Assembly (NCBI RefSeq): GCF_004137345.1
Contig: NZ_SDWV01000017.1
Span: 43,224-107,223 of the forward strand
Length of the DNA stretch: 64,000 nucleotides
DNA from: Nocardioides zhouii
GTDB taxonomy: Bacteria > Actinomycetota > Actinomycetes > Propionibacteriales > Nocardioidaceae
Direction: 5' to 3'
Shown: piece by piece, positions 47,283 to 57,800 of the stretch
Position numbering within the stretch: position 1 is the stretch's first letter
Layout: each line of letters opens with the position of its first letter
Position numbers and translations under genes: made by a program
Notes under the pieces: generated by a model
What the model saw: only the letters and a program-made list of their open reading frames with translations
Database searches by the model: none
Told to the model about the DNA's origin: nothing

Positions 47283-49049
47283 GTGCCCGTCCGGTCGTCC
47301 CACCTCGCCCTTGTCGCGCGCGCAGCCGCCACCGCGGTCATCGCCGCCGCGCTGACCACGACTGCGCCCGCCGCTACCGCGACGGCCGGCACGTCTGGGC
47401 TGCTCGACCTCGTGTGCGCACAGCAGCTCCTCCCGGAGCCGACCCGCCTGGCCAGCGCACTCGAGCACGGGGTCAGTGCACTGCTCGTACGCCTCCGGAA
47501 CGACCTCACCGTCGACGAGCTCGCCCACCTCGCCGCCGATGACACCACCTGGCTCGACGAGTGCGGCTCGGTCTTCGTCACCGACCATGCCACCCCGCAG
47601 GACCAGCAGGTGACCGCCGAGGCGCTCCCGGCCGAGAGCGTGCCCTCCGACGTCTTCGCCCTCGCGTCGCGCCCGGGCTCGACACGGACGATCTACCTCG
47701 ACTTCGACGGTGCCACCTACTCCGGCACGCGCTGGAAGGACGGCGCCGAGATCGTGTCGCCGGCGTACTCCATCGACGCCGACCGCACCACGTTCAGTGC
47801 GACGGAGCGGGCCCAGATCTACCTGGCCTGGCGCACCGTCGCCGAGGACTACGCCCCCTTCGACGTCAACGTCACCACGCAGCGCCCCGACCCCTCGGCC
47901 CTGTCGCGCACCGCCAGCACCGACCAGACGTACGGCATCCCGGTGGTCGTCACGCCCACCAACTCCGTCGGCTCGGGCTGCGGGTGCGGTGGCATCTCCT
48001 ACCTCGGCATCTTCGGCACGGTGAACGCCACCGACTACCAGCCGGCCTGGATCTTCACCGCGGGGTCGGGCACCGGCGGCTACGACGTCGGCCAGATCAT
48101 CAGCCACGAGGTCGGCCACACGTTCGGCCTGAGCCACGACGGCACGAACCAGGCCTCCTACTACGCCGGCGCCAAGGGCTGGGCGCCGATCATGGGCTCG
48201 TCCTACGGCAAGCGAGCCTCGCACTGGTCGAGCGGGGAGTACGCCGCCGCCAACAACACCGAGGACGACACGGCCGTCATCGCCCGCACGGCCCCCGTCC
48301 TCGTCGACGACCACGGCAACGGCGCAGTCGGCGCCACCCGCCTCACCGCCGGCACGACGGCGACCGGCACCATCACGACCCGGACCGACGCCGACGCGTT
48401 CACCTTCAGTGCGAACGGCCGCACCGCCCTCTCCGTCGCGGGTCCCGCCGGTCTGTCGAACCTCGACGTCCGGCTGACGATCCTCAACCAGGTCGGCGCG
48501 ACTGTCGCCACGATCGACCCGACGGCCGACGTCGCCGACGACGCGGCCATGTCGGCGACCTGGTCGGTCGACCTGCCGACCACCGCAGCGACGTACGTCG
48601 CGGTGGTCGACGGCACCGGGTTCGGCGCGCCGACCGAGGCCGGCCGCTACAGCGACTACGGGTCCCTCGGCGCGTACGCCGTGACCCTGGCGACCGGCGG
48701 CAGCACTGCCACCCCTCCGCCGTTCACGACGCCGACCACCACGACCACGACGACCAGCACGACCACCACCCCGACGCACACGACGTCGGCACCGTCGATC
48801 GCCTTCGTCACCACCCGGCTACCGGCAGCGCGCGCCGGATCGAGGTACCGCGCCACCATCCGCTTCAGCGGCCCCGTGTCCGAGGCGCGCGTCGACTGGC
48901 GACTGCCGCGAGGCCTGCGGTGGGCCGTCGTCGGCGACCGCGTGGTGATCCGCGGCCGGGTCCGGAGGTCGTCGGCCGGCCGTTTTGCGACGGTGCTGTC
49001 GGGCGACGGCGACTCGGTCCGCCGGGTGTTCCGCCTCGTCGTCCGCTAG
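47283..49049 (+). CDS. Secreted zinc metalloprotease (metzincin) with pre-peptidase C-terminal domain
   Basis: A 588-residue exported protease. GTG start, signal peptide (about 1-36), propeptide with CAQQ and CGSV cysteines (to ~130). The catalytic domain has the metzincin zinc motif HEVGHTFGLSHD (275-286; His275, His279, His285, Glu276) and a Met-turn IMGSS (Met304). SGCGCGG precedes it. Residues ~330-465 look like a PPC-type beta-sandwich, followed by a Thr/Pro linker (about 480-505) and a C-terminal beta domain ending RVFRLVVR. It acts outside the cell on proteins. The stop codon shares a CTAG tetranucleotide with the convergent gene. Confidence 0.9.
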   Translation: MPVRSSHLALVARAAATAVIAAALTTTAPAATATAGTSGLLDLVCAQQLLPEPTRLASALEHGVSALLVRLRNDLTVDELAHLAADDTTWLDECGSVFVTDHATPQDQQVTAEALPAESVPSDVFALASRPGSTRTIYLDFDGATYSGTRWKDGAEIVSPAYSIDADRTTFSATERAQIYLAWRTVAEDYAPFDVNVTTQRPDPSALSRTASTDQTYGIPVVVTPTNSVGSGCGCGGISYLGIFGTVNATDYQPAWIFTAGSGTGGYDVGQIISHEVGHTFGLSHDGTNQASYYAGAKGWAPIMGSSYGKRASHWSSGEYAAANNTEDDTAVIARTAPVLVDDHGNGAVGATRLTAGTTATGTITTRTDADAFTFSANGRTALSVAGPAGLSNLDVRLTILNQVGATVATIDPTADVADDAAMSATWSVDLPTTAATYVAVVDGTGFGAPTEAGRYSDYGSLGAYAVTLATGGSTATPPPFTTPTTTTTTTSTTTTPTHTTSAPSIAFVTTRLPAARAGSRYRATIRFSGPVSEARVDWRLPRGLRWAVVGDRVVIRGRVRRSSAGRFATVLSGDGDSVRRVFRLVVR

Positions 49050-49852
49050 CCGCCCCCGGGCGACGCGAACAGGTCGAGCTCGTCACCCCAGCCGGCGATC
49101 ATGTCGGTGGTGCGGGTGTGCCCGCGCTGCTCGTCGTACGCCGCGCAGGCGGAGCGCACTCGCAGGAAGGTGTCGCGCACTGCGGTGATGTCGCCGTCGA
49201 GGGAACGCTGGACCAGACCGAGCAGCTCGTCGGTCGGCCAGCCGTCGACGGGGTGCGTGCGGAGCTCCCAGGGCAGGTACTTGTTGTAGGGCCGGACCCG
49301 GCCGACGATCGCGAAGACCACGTCGAGCAGCCACGGCACTGACTCCGCCGCGTCGAGCCTGGCCTCCAGAGCACGGCCGTCGCGGTCGTTCGTGAGCGCG
49401 CGGTAGGCGAAGTTGATCCAGCCGTCGAGCCGGTCGCGGTCGATCAGCACGGCGTCGGCCTCCTCAGGCGACAGCTCGGCCTGGCGTCGCACGGCGGCCG
49501 CGAGCTCACCGCCGGTGCGGTCGAGCAGCACCGGAGCCCAGGCGTAGGACCAGCGGTACCACCAGTGCTCAGACCCGAAGGGCGCGAGGGTGAGCAGGTC
49601 GGTCCACGAGTCGACGATCTCGTCGACCTCGGGGGAGTGGACCGTCGATCGGAGCGCCGCGGCCGCGTCGGTCAGCACCACCATCACGTCGAGGTCGGAG
49701 TGCTCCGTGGCGCAGTTCCGCCCCGCGGACCCGCTCAGCACGAGGCCCAGGAGGTCATCGCCGTGATCGGCCAGGTTGCGGTCGGCGAGCGCGACCAGGG
49801 CGGCACGCTGCGCGGGCGTCAGCCACGCAGGGAGCACGAGGTCCGGCGTCAC
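49046..49852 (-). CDS. Nucleotidyltransferase-domain protein
   Basis: A 268-residue protein. The polymerase-beta-like nucleotidyltransferase motif is GSAGRNCATEHSDLDVMVVL (GS...DxD, about 46-65) and a third acidic residue may be in VDEIVDS. The C-terminal ~130 residues are helical with AYRALTNDRDGRALEARLDA, YNKYLPWELR and TDMIAGWGDE, as in antibiotic-nucleotidyltransferase-like or DUF4037 proteins. GTG 49852 overlaps the TfoX-like gene in GTGA. The acceptor could be a small molecule or protein; not determinable here. Confidence 0.8.
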   Translation of the reverse strand: MTPDLVLPAWLTPAQRAALVALADRNLADHGDDLLGLVLSGSAGRNCATEHSDLDVMVVLTDAAAALRSTVHSPEVDEIVDSWTDLLTLAPFGSEHWWYRWSYAWAPVLLDRTGGELAAAVRRQAELSPEEADAVLIDRDRLDGWINFAYRALTNDRDGRALEARLDAAESVPWLLDVVFAIVGRVRPYNKYLPWELRTHPVDGWPTDELLGLVQRSLDGDITAVRDTFLRVRSACAAYDEQRGHTRTTDMIAGWGDELDLFASPGGG

Positions 49853-50181
49853 TTCGGTGGAAGGGTGCGTACGAAGGTCGCGCCGCGGTCCACCCATACC
49901 TGAAGCTGCTGGTCCCCGGCGAGCGCGTCCTGGGAGACGAGGAGCCACCCGGCCATCGGGCGCCCACGCATCTCCATCGGCTGCACCGACTCGCCGTCGA
50001 CCCACTCATCGCCGTCGGCCGGGTCGGCACGGACCATCAACGCCCCGGAGCTGCCGGCGGCGACGGCCATGTGGCCGTCGAGCATGAAGCCGAGGCCGCC
50101 GAACATCTTCTTCGACGTCCAGCCCGCCTCCCCGTCGACCAGGTCGTGGATCCGCTGCGCCAGCACTTCGTCGTACGCCAT
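49849..50181 (-). CDS. TfoX N-terminal-domain protein
   Basis: A 110-residue protein matching the TfoX_N domain: MAYDEVLAQRIHDL, then KKMFGGLGFMLDGHMAVAAG, the most conserved part, and MRADP...PMEMRGRPMAGWLLV. Despite the name, short actinobacterial members lack the competence-regulator C-terminal half, so a role in competence should not be assumed. ATG 50181. First gene of a two-gene operon with the nucleotidyltransferase, and divergent from dapA across 84 bp. Confidence 0.88.
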   Translation of the reverse strand: MAYDEVLAQRIHDLVDGEAGWTSKKMFGGLGFMLDGHMAVAAGSSGALMVRADPADGDEWVDGESVQPMEMRGRPMAGWLLVSQDALAGDQQLQVWVDRGATFVRTLPPK

Positions 50182-50265
50182 GGCGCGACGGTAGACCAGC
50201 GCTCCGACATCGGCCTGCGGCTCGTCGCTGACGGCTCCGCGCGCGAGGGGCGTTAACCTTCCTTC

Positions 50266-51156
50266 ATGAGCTCCGACGCACCGTTCGGCCGCCTCCTCAC
50301 GGCGATGGCCACCGCGTTCCACGAGGACGGCAGTGTCGACCTCGACGCCACCGCGGCCATCGCGGTCCACCTCGTCGACCACGGCAACGACGGCGTCGTC
50401 GTCAGCGGCACGACGGGGGAGAGCCCCACGACGTCCGTCGCCGAGGACGGCGAGATCCTGCGCGCGGTCCAGGACGCGGTCGGCGACCGCGCGAGCGTCA
50501 TCGCGGGCGTCGGCACCAACGCCACGGCCCACTCGGTCGAGCTGGCCCGGCAGGCGGAGAAGGTCGGCGTGGACGGAGTCCTGCTCGTCACGCCCTACTA
50601 CAACAAGCCCGGCCAGGTCGGCCTGCGCCACCACTTCGCCACCGTGGCCGAGGCCACGGACCTGCCCGTGATGCTGTACGACGTGCCGGCGCGCAGCGCC
50701 AGCCTCATCGAGCTCGAGACCTACGAGGCGATGCGCCGCTACGACCACGTCGTCTCGGTCAAGGAGGCCTCCGGCCTCCTGGCCCGCACCGCACAGCTCG
50801 TCGACCTGGGGTACTCCGTCTACTCCGGCGACGACGTCAACACGCTCGGCTACCTCGCATACGGCGGCGTCGGGCTCGTCTCGGTCGTCGCCCACGCCGC
50901 CGGCCCGCAGCTGGCGTCGATGGTCGCCGCGTGGGTCAGGGGCGACCACGCCGAGGCGCTGCGGATCCACACCTCGCTGATCCCGGCCTTCGACGCCGTC
51001 ATGGGCGTCCCCAACTACGGAGCCACCACCGCCAAGGCAGCCCTCGAGCTGCTCGGCGTGCTCGACAACCGCCGCGTCCGCGGCCCACTGGTCGCCCTCG
51101 ACGACGACGAGGTCTCGGCGCTGCGCGCCGGGCTCGCCGCCGCCGGCCTCCTGTGA
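50266..51156 (+). CDS. dapA: 4-hydroxy-tetrahydrodipicolinate synthase
   Basis: A 296-residue aldolase-type enzyme that condenses pyruvate with aspartate semialdehyde, the first committed step to diaminopimelate and lysine. Seen: LLTAMATAFHEDGSVD, GTTGESPTTS (GTTGE), YYNKPGQVGL (Tyr of the catalytic triad), Schiff-base Lys in VSVKEASG, and SGDDVNTLGYLAYGGVG. ATG 50266. The rnj gene starts 39 nt further and is probably co-transcribed; dapA-rnj adjacency is common in actinobacteria. No dapB in the window. Confidence 0.97.
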   Translation: MSSDAPFGRLLTAMATAFHEDGSVDLDATAAIAVHLVDHGNDGVVVSGTTGESPTTSVAEDGEILRAVQDAVGDRASVIAGVGTNATAHSVELARQAEKVGVDGVLLVTPYYNKPGQVGLRHHFATVAEATDLPVMLYDVPARSASLIELETYEAMRRYDHVVSVKEASGLLARTAQLVDLGYSVYSGDDVNTLGYLAYGGVGLVSVVAHAAGPQLASMVAAWVRGDHAEALRIHTSLIPAFDAVMGVPNYGATTAKAALELLGVLDNRRVRGPLVALDDDEVSALRAGLAAAGLL

Positions 51157-51195
51157 CCTCCCAGACACCTCATCACTGACAACTGAAGGATTCCC

Positions 51196-52881
51196 TTGAG
51201 CCACCCGCACCCTGACCTGAGCCCGCCCGCCCCTCTCCCGGCCGGAGGCCTCCGGGTCATCCCGCTCGGCGGGCTGGGCGAGGTCGGTCGCAACATGACC
51301 GTCTTCGAGTACGACGGCCGCCTGCTGATCGTCGACTGCGGCGTCCTGTTCCCCGAGGACCACCACCCCGGCGTCGACCTGATCCTCCCCGACTTCGACC
51401 CGATCCGCGGCCGCCTCGACGCCGTCGAGGCGCTCGTGCTGACCCACGGTCACGAGGACCACATCGGCGCGACGCCGTACCTCCTCCGCGAGCGCGGCGA
51501 CATCCCGCTCGTCGGGTCCAAGCTGACCCTGGCGCTGCTCGGCTCCAAGCTGCGCGAGCACCGGCTCAAGGAGACCGCGCAGTACGAGGTCGCCGAGGGC
51601 CAGACGATCACCTTCGGGCCGTTCGTGCTCGAGTTCGTCGCGGTCAACCACTCGATCCCCGACGCGCTCGCGGTGGTCATCCGCACCGGCGCCGGCGTCG
51701 TGCTCCACACCGGCGACTTCAAGATGGACCAGCTCCCGCTCGACGGCCGGATCACCGACCTCAACGAGTTCGCGCGCCTCGGCGACGAGGGTGTCGACCT
51801 GTTCCTCACCGACTCCACCAACGCCGAGGTCCCCGGCTTCACGACGTCCGAGAAGGACATCGCGCCGGTGCTCGACCGCGTGTTCGCCAAGAGCGAGCAG
51901 CGGATCATCGTGGCCTGCTTCGCCTCCCACGTGCACCGCGTCCAGCAGGTGCTCGACGCCGCGGTCGCGCACGGCCGCAAGGTCGGCTACGTCGGCCGGT
52001 CGATGGTGCGCAACATGGCGATCGCCCAGGACCTCGGCTACCTGACCGTCCCGCCGGGCGTCATGGTCGAGGCCAAGGAGCTCGCCGACCTCCCGCCCCA
52101 CAAGCAGGTCCTGATCTCGACCGGCTCGCAGGGTGAGCCGCTGGCGGCGCTGAGCCGGATGTCGCAGAGCAACCACCACTTCGTGAGCCTCGAGCCGGGC
52201 GACACCGTCGTCCTCGCCAGCTCGCTGATCCCGGGCAACGAGAACGCGGTCTACCGCGTGATCAACGGCCTCTCGCGCCTGGGCGCCAACGTCGTGCACA
52301 AGGGCAACTCGCTCGTCCACGTCTCCGGCCACGCCAGCGCCGGTGAGCTCCTCTACTGCTACAACATCGTCAAGCCGCGCAACGTGATGCCGGTGCACGG
52401 CGAGATCCGCCACATGCGCGCCAACGCCGACCTGGCCCGCGCGACCGGCGTCGAGAACGTGGTCCTGGCCGAGGACGGCGTGGTGGTCGACCTGATCGAC
52501 GGTGTCGCCCGGATCGTCGGCAAGGTGGACGTCGGCTACGTGTTCGTCGACGGCACCACGATCGGCGACATCAGCGAGGCCTCGATGAAGGACCGCCGGA
52601 TCCTCGGCGAGGAGGGCTTCCTCTCCGTGATCGTGGTCGTCGACTCGGTGACCGGCAAGGTCGTGTCCGGTCCGGAGATCCACGCGCGCGGCTTCGCGGA
52701 GGACGAGACGACCTTCGACGAGATCAAGCAGCCGATCATCGACGCGATCGCCGCGGCCGTGCAGGAGGGCACCACCGACTCGCTGCAGCTCCAGCAGACC
52801 GTACGCCGCGTGGTGGGCCGCTGGGTCAACCGCGCGCACCGTCGCCGTCCGATGATCATTCCTGTGGTGATCGAGGCCTGA
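51196..52881 (+). CDS. rnj: Ribonuclease J
   Basis: A 561-residue metallo-beta-lactamase/beta-CASP ribonuclease that degrades and processes RNA with 5'-exo and endonuclease activity. Metal site LTHGHEDHIGATPYLL (HxHxDH), VNHSIPDA, LHTGDFKMD and beta-CASP motifs FLTDSTNAE and VACFASHVHRVQQ; STGSQGEP and HVSGHAS also match, with MPVHGEIRHM close to the final His. A C-terminal helical domain follows. TTG start 51196, set by AAGGA 5 nt upstream. Typical length and placement between dapA and ftsK. Confidence 0.97.
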   Translation: MSHPHPDLSPPAPLPAGGLRVIPLGGLGEVGRNMTVFEYDGRLLIVDCGVLFPEDHHPGVDLILPDFDPIRGRLDAVEALVLTHGHEDHIGATPYLLRERGDIPLVGSKLTLALLGSKLREHRLKETAQYEVAEGQTITFGPFVLEFVAVNHSIPDALAVVIRTGAGVVLHTGDFKMDQLPLDGRITDLNEFARLGDEGVDLFLTDSTNAEVPGFTTSEKDIAPVLDRVFAKSEQRIIVACFASHVHRVQQVLDAAVAHGRKVGYVGRSMVRNMAIAQDLGYLTVPPGVMVEAKELADLPPHKQVLISTGSQGEPLAALSRMSQSNHHFVSLEPGDTVVLASSLIPGNENAVYRVINGLSRLGANVVHKGNSLVHVSGHASAGELLYCYNIVKPRNVMPVHGEIRHMRANADLARATGVENVVLAEDGVVVDLIDGVARIVGKVDVGYVFVDGTTIGDISEASMKDRRILGEEGFLSVIVVVDSVTGKVVSGPEIHARGFAEDETTFDEIKQPIIDAIAAAVQEGTTDSLQLQQTVRRVVGRWVNRAHRRRPMIIPVVIEA

Positions 52882-52960
52882 GCCGGGGCCGCTGGTCCTA
52901 GAATCCAGCGGGGACCGGGAGCAGACGCTCTCGGTGGGCAGATGTGGTGGGGAGGTGGAG

Positions 52961-54742
52961 ATGCCGCGCAATCACGGCGCGCTGAGCCGGCTGGCTGAGC
53001 TGATGCGACGCGTCAACTCCTCCACCGACACCGAGGTGATCCTCGAGGAGATCGCGCACGGTGTCGTCGACGTCCTCGGCTACGGCGTGGCGGCGATCGC
53101 CCGACTCGAGGGCGACACCCTGGTGATGACCAACGTCGCCGGCCCCCCCGAGGTGGTCGCCCAGATCCTGCACCGCCGTACGCCCGCCGAGCAGATCCTC
53201 GACGAGTTCCGCGAGGCCGACAGGTGGGGCATCCTCCGCTTCGTCCCGGCCGGCCGGATGTCGGAGGAGCGGCTGCGAGCGGCGTGGATCCCCGAGGTGC
53301 CGCTGAGTGACGACCCCGAGGCCTGGCACCCCGAGCACGCGCTCTACGCACCGCTCTACTCCGCCGGCGGCGAGCTCCTCGGCAACATGGCGGTGGACCT
53401 GCCGCCCGACTCCCGCGTGCCCAATCTGGAGGACCGCGAGCTGCTCGAGATGTTCGCCGTGCAGGCGGGGGTGGCGCTGTCCAACGCGCGCGAGCGCGAG
53501 CGGTTGACCGACCGGCTGCGCCTCGACCGGATGCTCACCGCCGTCGCGGGCGCCGGCACGCAGCACGGCCTCACCAAGGCACTCACCAAGGCGGTCGCCG
53601 CCGTGGCGGAGGCGTTCGGCACCGTCCAGACGGTCGTCCGTACGTTCCCCTCCGACGCCCAGGGCAACCAGGTCGGCATCGCGACGCCACTGGCGTTCAC
53701 CCCGGCCGACGACGTGCCCGAGATCCGCACCGACCTCAGCGAGCTCGACGACCTGCCCATGCTGATCGAGCTCGGCGTCGCCGACCCCGAGTCGGCCAGG
53801 CTGCCGCGCAGCGCCCCGCGGATGCAGAGGCTGATGCGGGGGATGCGCGTCGAGCGCGCCCTCGTGTGCCCGCTCATCTCGCAGGACGAGCTCGTCGGCT
53901 ACCTCGTGCTCGGCTTCGCCCGCAACGCCCGGCCGCTCACGACGGCCGAGGCGGACGCGGTGCTCGAGGTGGGCCGCCTGCTCGCGCAGACCGTCCGCGC
54001 CTCCCGCGTCCTGGAGACCGAACAGCGCCTGGTGCAGGAGCTCCGCGAGCTGGCCCGCTACCGCAGCGAGCTGATCGCCACGATCTCCCACGAGCTCAAG
54101 ACGCCGCTGACCGCGATCCTCGGCCACGCCGAGCTCATCGCCGACCGGCACCCCGACCTCACCTCGATCGACGCGATCATCCGCAACGCCCAGCGGCTCA
54201 ACAACCTCGTCGCCAACCTGCTCCACTACTCCCGGATCCAAGGCCGTCGCGAGACCGTACGTCGTGCCGTCGACCTGGCCGAGCTGTGCGAGGCCAGCGT
54301 CGACCTGCTCGGCATCCGCGCCAAGCAGGCCGGTGTCGGGCTGCGGTTCACCTCCGTCGGCATCGCGCCGGTCGTCGTCTGCGGTGACCCCGAGGAGCTC
54401 GCGCGGGTGATCGACAACATGGTCGACAACGCCGTGAAGTACACCCCCGAGGACGGCTCGGTCGAGGTCGCGATGACGGTGAGCGACGACGAGGTCAGCG
54501 TCGACGTGACCGACACCGGTCTCGGCATCTCCGCCACCGACCAGGCGCACGTCTTCTCCGCCTTCCACCGCTCCACCAACCCCAACGCGCTGTCCGTGCC
54601 CGGCACCGGCCTGGGCCTGCCGATCGCCCAGCGGATCGCCGAGTCGCACGGCGGCACGCTGTCGGTCACCTCGGAGCTGGGCCGGGGGAGCACCTTCCGG
54701 TTCACCCTGCCGCTCCGCTCCGCGCGCGACGCGTCCGCCTGA
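52961..54742 (+). CDS. GAF-domain sensor histidine kinase, soluble
   Basis: A 593-residue kinase without membrane segments. Two GAF-like domains occupy about 15-180 and 190-350 (LYAPLYSAGGELLGNMAVDL and ALVCPLISQDELVGYLVLGF are their final strands). Then the H-box ISHELKTPLTAILGH (His near 376), N-box NMVDNAVKYTPEDG, and G-boxes DTGLGIS and GTGLGLPIAQRI. ATG 52961 follows GGAGGTGGAG. No response regulator is adjacent, so it is an orphan. Signal is likely a cytosolic small molecule. Ends at the strong hairpin 54749-54786. Confidence 0.92.
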   Translation: MPRNHGALSRLAELMRRVNSSTDTEVILEEIAHGVVDVLGYGVAAIARLEGDTLVMTNVAGPPEVVAQILHRRTPAEQILDEFREADRWGILRFVPAGRMSEERLRAAWIPEVPLSDDPEAWHPEHALYAPLYSAGGELLGNMAVDLPPDSRVPNLEDRELLEMFAVQAGVALSNARERERLTDRLRLDRMLTAVAGAGTQHGLTKALTKAVAAVAEAFGTVQTVVRTFPSDAQGNQVGIATPLAFTPADDVPEIRTDLSELDDLPMLIELGVADPESARLPRSAPRMQRLMRGMRVERALVCPLISQDELVGYLVLGFARNARPLTTAEADAVLEVGRLLAQTVRASRVLETEQRLVQELRELARYRSELIATISHELKTPLTAILGHAELIADRHPDLTSIDAIIRNAQRLNNLVANLLHYSRIQGRRETVRRAVDLAELCEASVDLLGIRAKQAGVGLRFTSVGIAPVVVCGDPEELARVIDNMVDNAVKYTPEDGSVEVAMTVSDDEVSVDVTDTGLGISATDQAHVFSAFHRSTNPNALSVPGTGLGLPIAQRIAESHGGTLSVTSELGRGSTFRFTLPLRSARDASA

Positions 54743-54748
54743 CCCAAG

Positions 54749-54786
54749 GCGAAGGCCCCGGCGGATCACTCCGCCGGGGCCTTCGC
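54749..54786. terminator. strong hairpin terminator between convergent genes
   Basis: GCGAAGGCCCCGGCGGA (54749-54765) and its exact inverse (54770-54786) make a 17-bp stem with a TCAC loop, followed by TGTTG. It starts 6 nt past the kinase stop and lies 37 nt beyond the convergent subtilase stop, so it probably serves both. Confidence 0.88.
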
Positions 54787-54823
54787 TGTTGCTGGTGGTG
54801 CTGGGTTCAGCCGATCACTCGGG

Positions 54824-57800
54824 TCAGCGTACGACCCGGAAGGTCAGCCGGTCCCGACTGCGCACCACGGTGCTCGAGCCCTGGTAGCGAGCGACGAGCT
54901 TGTGCTTGCCGACGGCCAGGTCCTTCTTCACCTTGATGACGATCCGGCCGCCGGACAGGGCCTTGGCCCCGACCTTCTTGCCGTCGATGCGGACCACGAC
55001 GCGACCCGTCGGGGTCGTGCCCGTGGCCGTCACCTTGACGACCACCTTGAAGTTCTCGCGGAAGGCGGGCTTCCGCGGCTTCACCTTGCCGGCCGTCACC
55101 GAGGCCACCGCGGGCGCCGGGGTCGGCGTCGGGGTGGGGGTCGCGATCGGGCTCGGCGTGGTCGTCGGCGTGGTCGTCGGCGTGGTCGTCGGCGTCTCCG
55201 TCGGCGTCTCCGTCGGCGGGGTCGTCGGCGGGGCCGGCGTGTCCTTCAGCGTGACGACCTGCGCCTTCTGGCCCACCTCGTTGTGCAGGTGGACCATCAT
55301 CAGGCCCTGACCACCGTCGGCCGCATAGCTGGCTGCGTTGCGGCTCACGGTGAGCTCGGCGCCGTCCTGGTCGAGGACCAGCGGACCGTCACCATCGGCG
55401 TCGGTGACGCTGATGCCGGGGGCGAAGAGGTCCGCGGACAGCGACACGACACCCGTGGCGGGGTCGATGCCGACGGCGTCGACGTAGTCCGCGCTGTAGG
55501 CCGTGTAGCTGACGATGCCGTAGTTGACGCGCGGGTTCGACGGGTCGATGCCGAAGTCACCCAGGACGTCGAGCCACACCGGCATGATGAGGGTGTCGCT
55601 GTCGAAGGCCGCAGTGTCGAGGCTTCCGGACCGGCCGTTCAGCAGCTCGGTGTCGATCGGCTCGCTCGTGTCGGCGAGGTCGTACAGGTCCACCACGAGC
55701 ACGTCCTCGTCCGGGAGCCGCGAGTTGACGGCCACCAGGTCGGGCGCCTTGTCACCGTTGACGTCGATGTAGAGGTCGAACTCGATCTTCGACGCCGGCG
55801 TGCTCCACGGGCCGTGGGCGTTGACGGCGAAGTACGCCATCGAGTCCTCGACGTCCTCGTAGATCGGGTAGTCCGACGTGACGCCCACGTGGGCGATGTC
55901 GGCGTTCCGCTCCTCGGCGAGGTGGAGGCACCCCGACGTCACGGTCAGGGAGCACATCGGCTCCTGCCCGTCGACCGCGGTCAGCTCCAAGCCGGCAGCG
56001 ATGGAGAGAATGTCGTTCGCCGGGTCGGAGTCGGCCGTGCCGTTGGCGAGGTCGTCGCCGGTCAGCGTGAGCTCGGCGGACTGCTCGTCACCGAACGGCA
56101 TGGTGAGCTCCGAGGCCTGCGACATCTCCGAGGCGGGCCGGGGAGCGGCGTACACCGGGACGCGCAGCGCGACGCCGGAGTCCGGGGTCAGCACGACCCG
56201 ACCGCTGGCCGAGGAGAGCACCTCGCGCGGGATGTTGTAGGCGACCGCCATGCGACCCGAGGTCGGGTCGGCGGTCTTGGTCAGGTCGTCACGACCGGTG
56301 ACGGTGAACGTCACCTCCACCTCGGCGGACTCCCCGGCGGGGACCGTCACCGAAGCAGGCGTCACGGTGTACGACGCACCCGGGATGCTGGTGGCGGCGT
56401 CGTACGACGTGGCGTAGGTCGCCGCGCTGCTGCCGGTGTTCTGGACCTTGATGGTCTTGGTGAGCGACACGGGGCCGGTCACCTCGATGGCACCGAACGA
56501 GACGCTCACGGCGCCGGGGTCGTCGGTGACGTAGGCGAGCACCTGGTTGACGAGTGCTGCGTCGGCCTGGATGCGACCGGCGCCCACGCGGTTCGGGGCG
56601 TACTTCGCACCGGTGTGGTTGTCGCCCACGAACAGGTCCTGGCCGGCGGTGTTCATGATGTCGGCCTTGACCATCTCAGCCGTCCAGGTCGGACGCAGGC
56701 CCTTCACGAGGGCAGCCAGGCCGGCGACCATCGGGGCAGCCATGGAGGTGCCGCTGAGGTCCTCACCGCGGGTGCCGGTGCCGACGCCCGTGGAGTAGAC
56801 GCTGGTGCCCACTGCGGACACGTCCGGCTTGAGGGTGCCGGCTCCGTGGCCGCCGCGCGACGACGAGGAGTTCACCTTGTCGACGTTCTCCGGGAAGTTC
56901 TGCACCACGGTGTCCTCGGACGTGCCGTTGACGGTGACGGTGCCGCCGCCCTGCAGGGCCGCGCGGATCGCGTCGCCCCCGCTCTTCACGATGAGCACGC
57001 CGGGGATGTCGGTGTCGCCGTTGATGCCGGCGTCGAACGACTCGTCGCTGTTGTGGAAGATGAAGCCCGTGGCCAGTGCGTCACGGAGGTTCTTGCCCCG
57101 CGCGATCGAGCCGCACTCGAGGGCCGACTGCGTCCACTTGACGATCGCGACCTTGCCGCTGACGATCGCCGCCTGGGCGGGGGTCAGCGGGTCGCACGCG
57201 GTGAACGTGTCGTCGACCTCGACGACGGTGCCCGTCAGGTCGGGCTTGGTCGCCCAGTCGTAGAGCACGGAGCGGGTCTGGCCGAAGGTCTGGGGAGCAC
57301 CACCGTTGATGGTCACCGAGACGCCGTCGATGATCGCCCGGGCGTCGACGGTGTTGGCGACCGTGATGGCGCGGACCGACGAGCCGGGGGAGCCGCTGAC
57401 GTCCTGGACGTCACCGGAGTTGCCGGCGGAGATGGCCATCACGACGCCGGCCTCGGAGGCGGCGTCGGACATGATCGCGTCGCCGTCGAAGGGCGAGCCG
57501 AAGTCCGAGCCCAGCGACATGTTGACGACGTCGACGTGGTCGGACGGGTCACCGTCGCCGTTGGGGTCGACCGCGCGGTCGATGGCCTCGGCGACGACGT
57601 TGGTCGAGCCCTCGCAGCCGAAGACCTTGAGTCCGATGAGCGTGGCCTCCGGCGCCATGCCGGGACCGATCTTCATCGTGTCGAACGGCGTGGACGCGTT
57701 GTACGCCCCGGTGTACGTGGTGCCGTCGGCGTTCTCGCCGTACCCGGCGGCCGAGCCGCCGACGTGGGAGCCGTGACCCTCGCAGTCGAGCGGGTTCGGG

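Noticed and set aside
49849..50181. Competence function for the TfoX-like gene
   Set aside because: The protein is only the short N-terminal domain and no competence genes are nearby.
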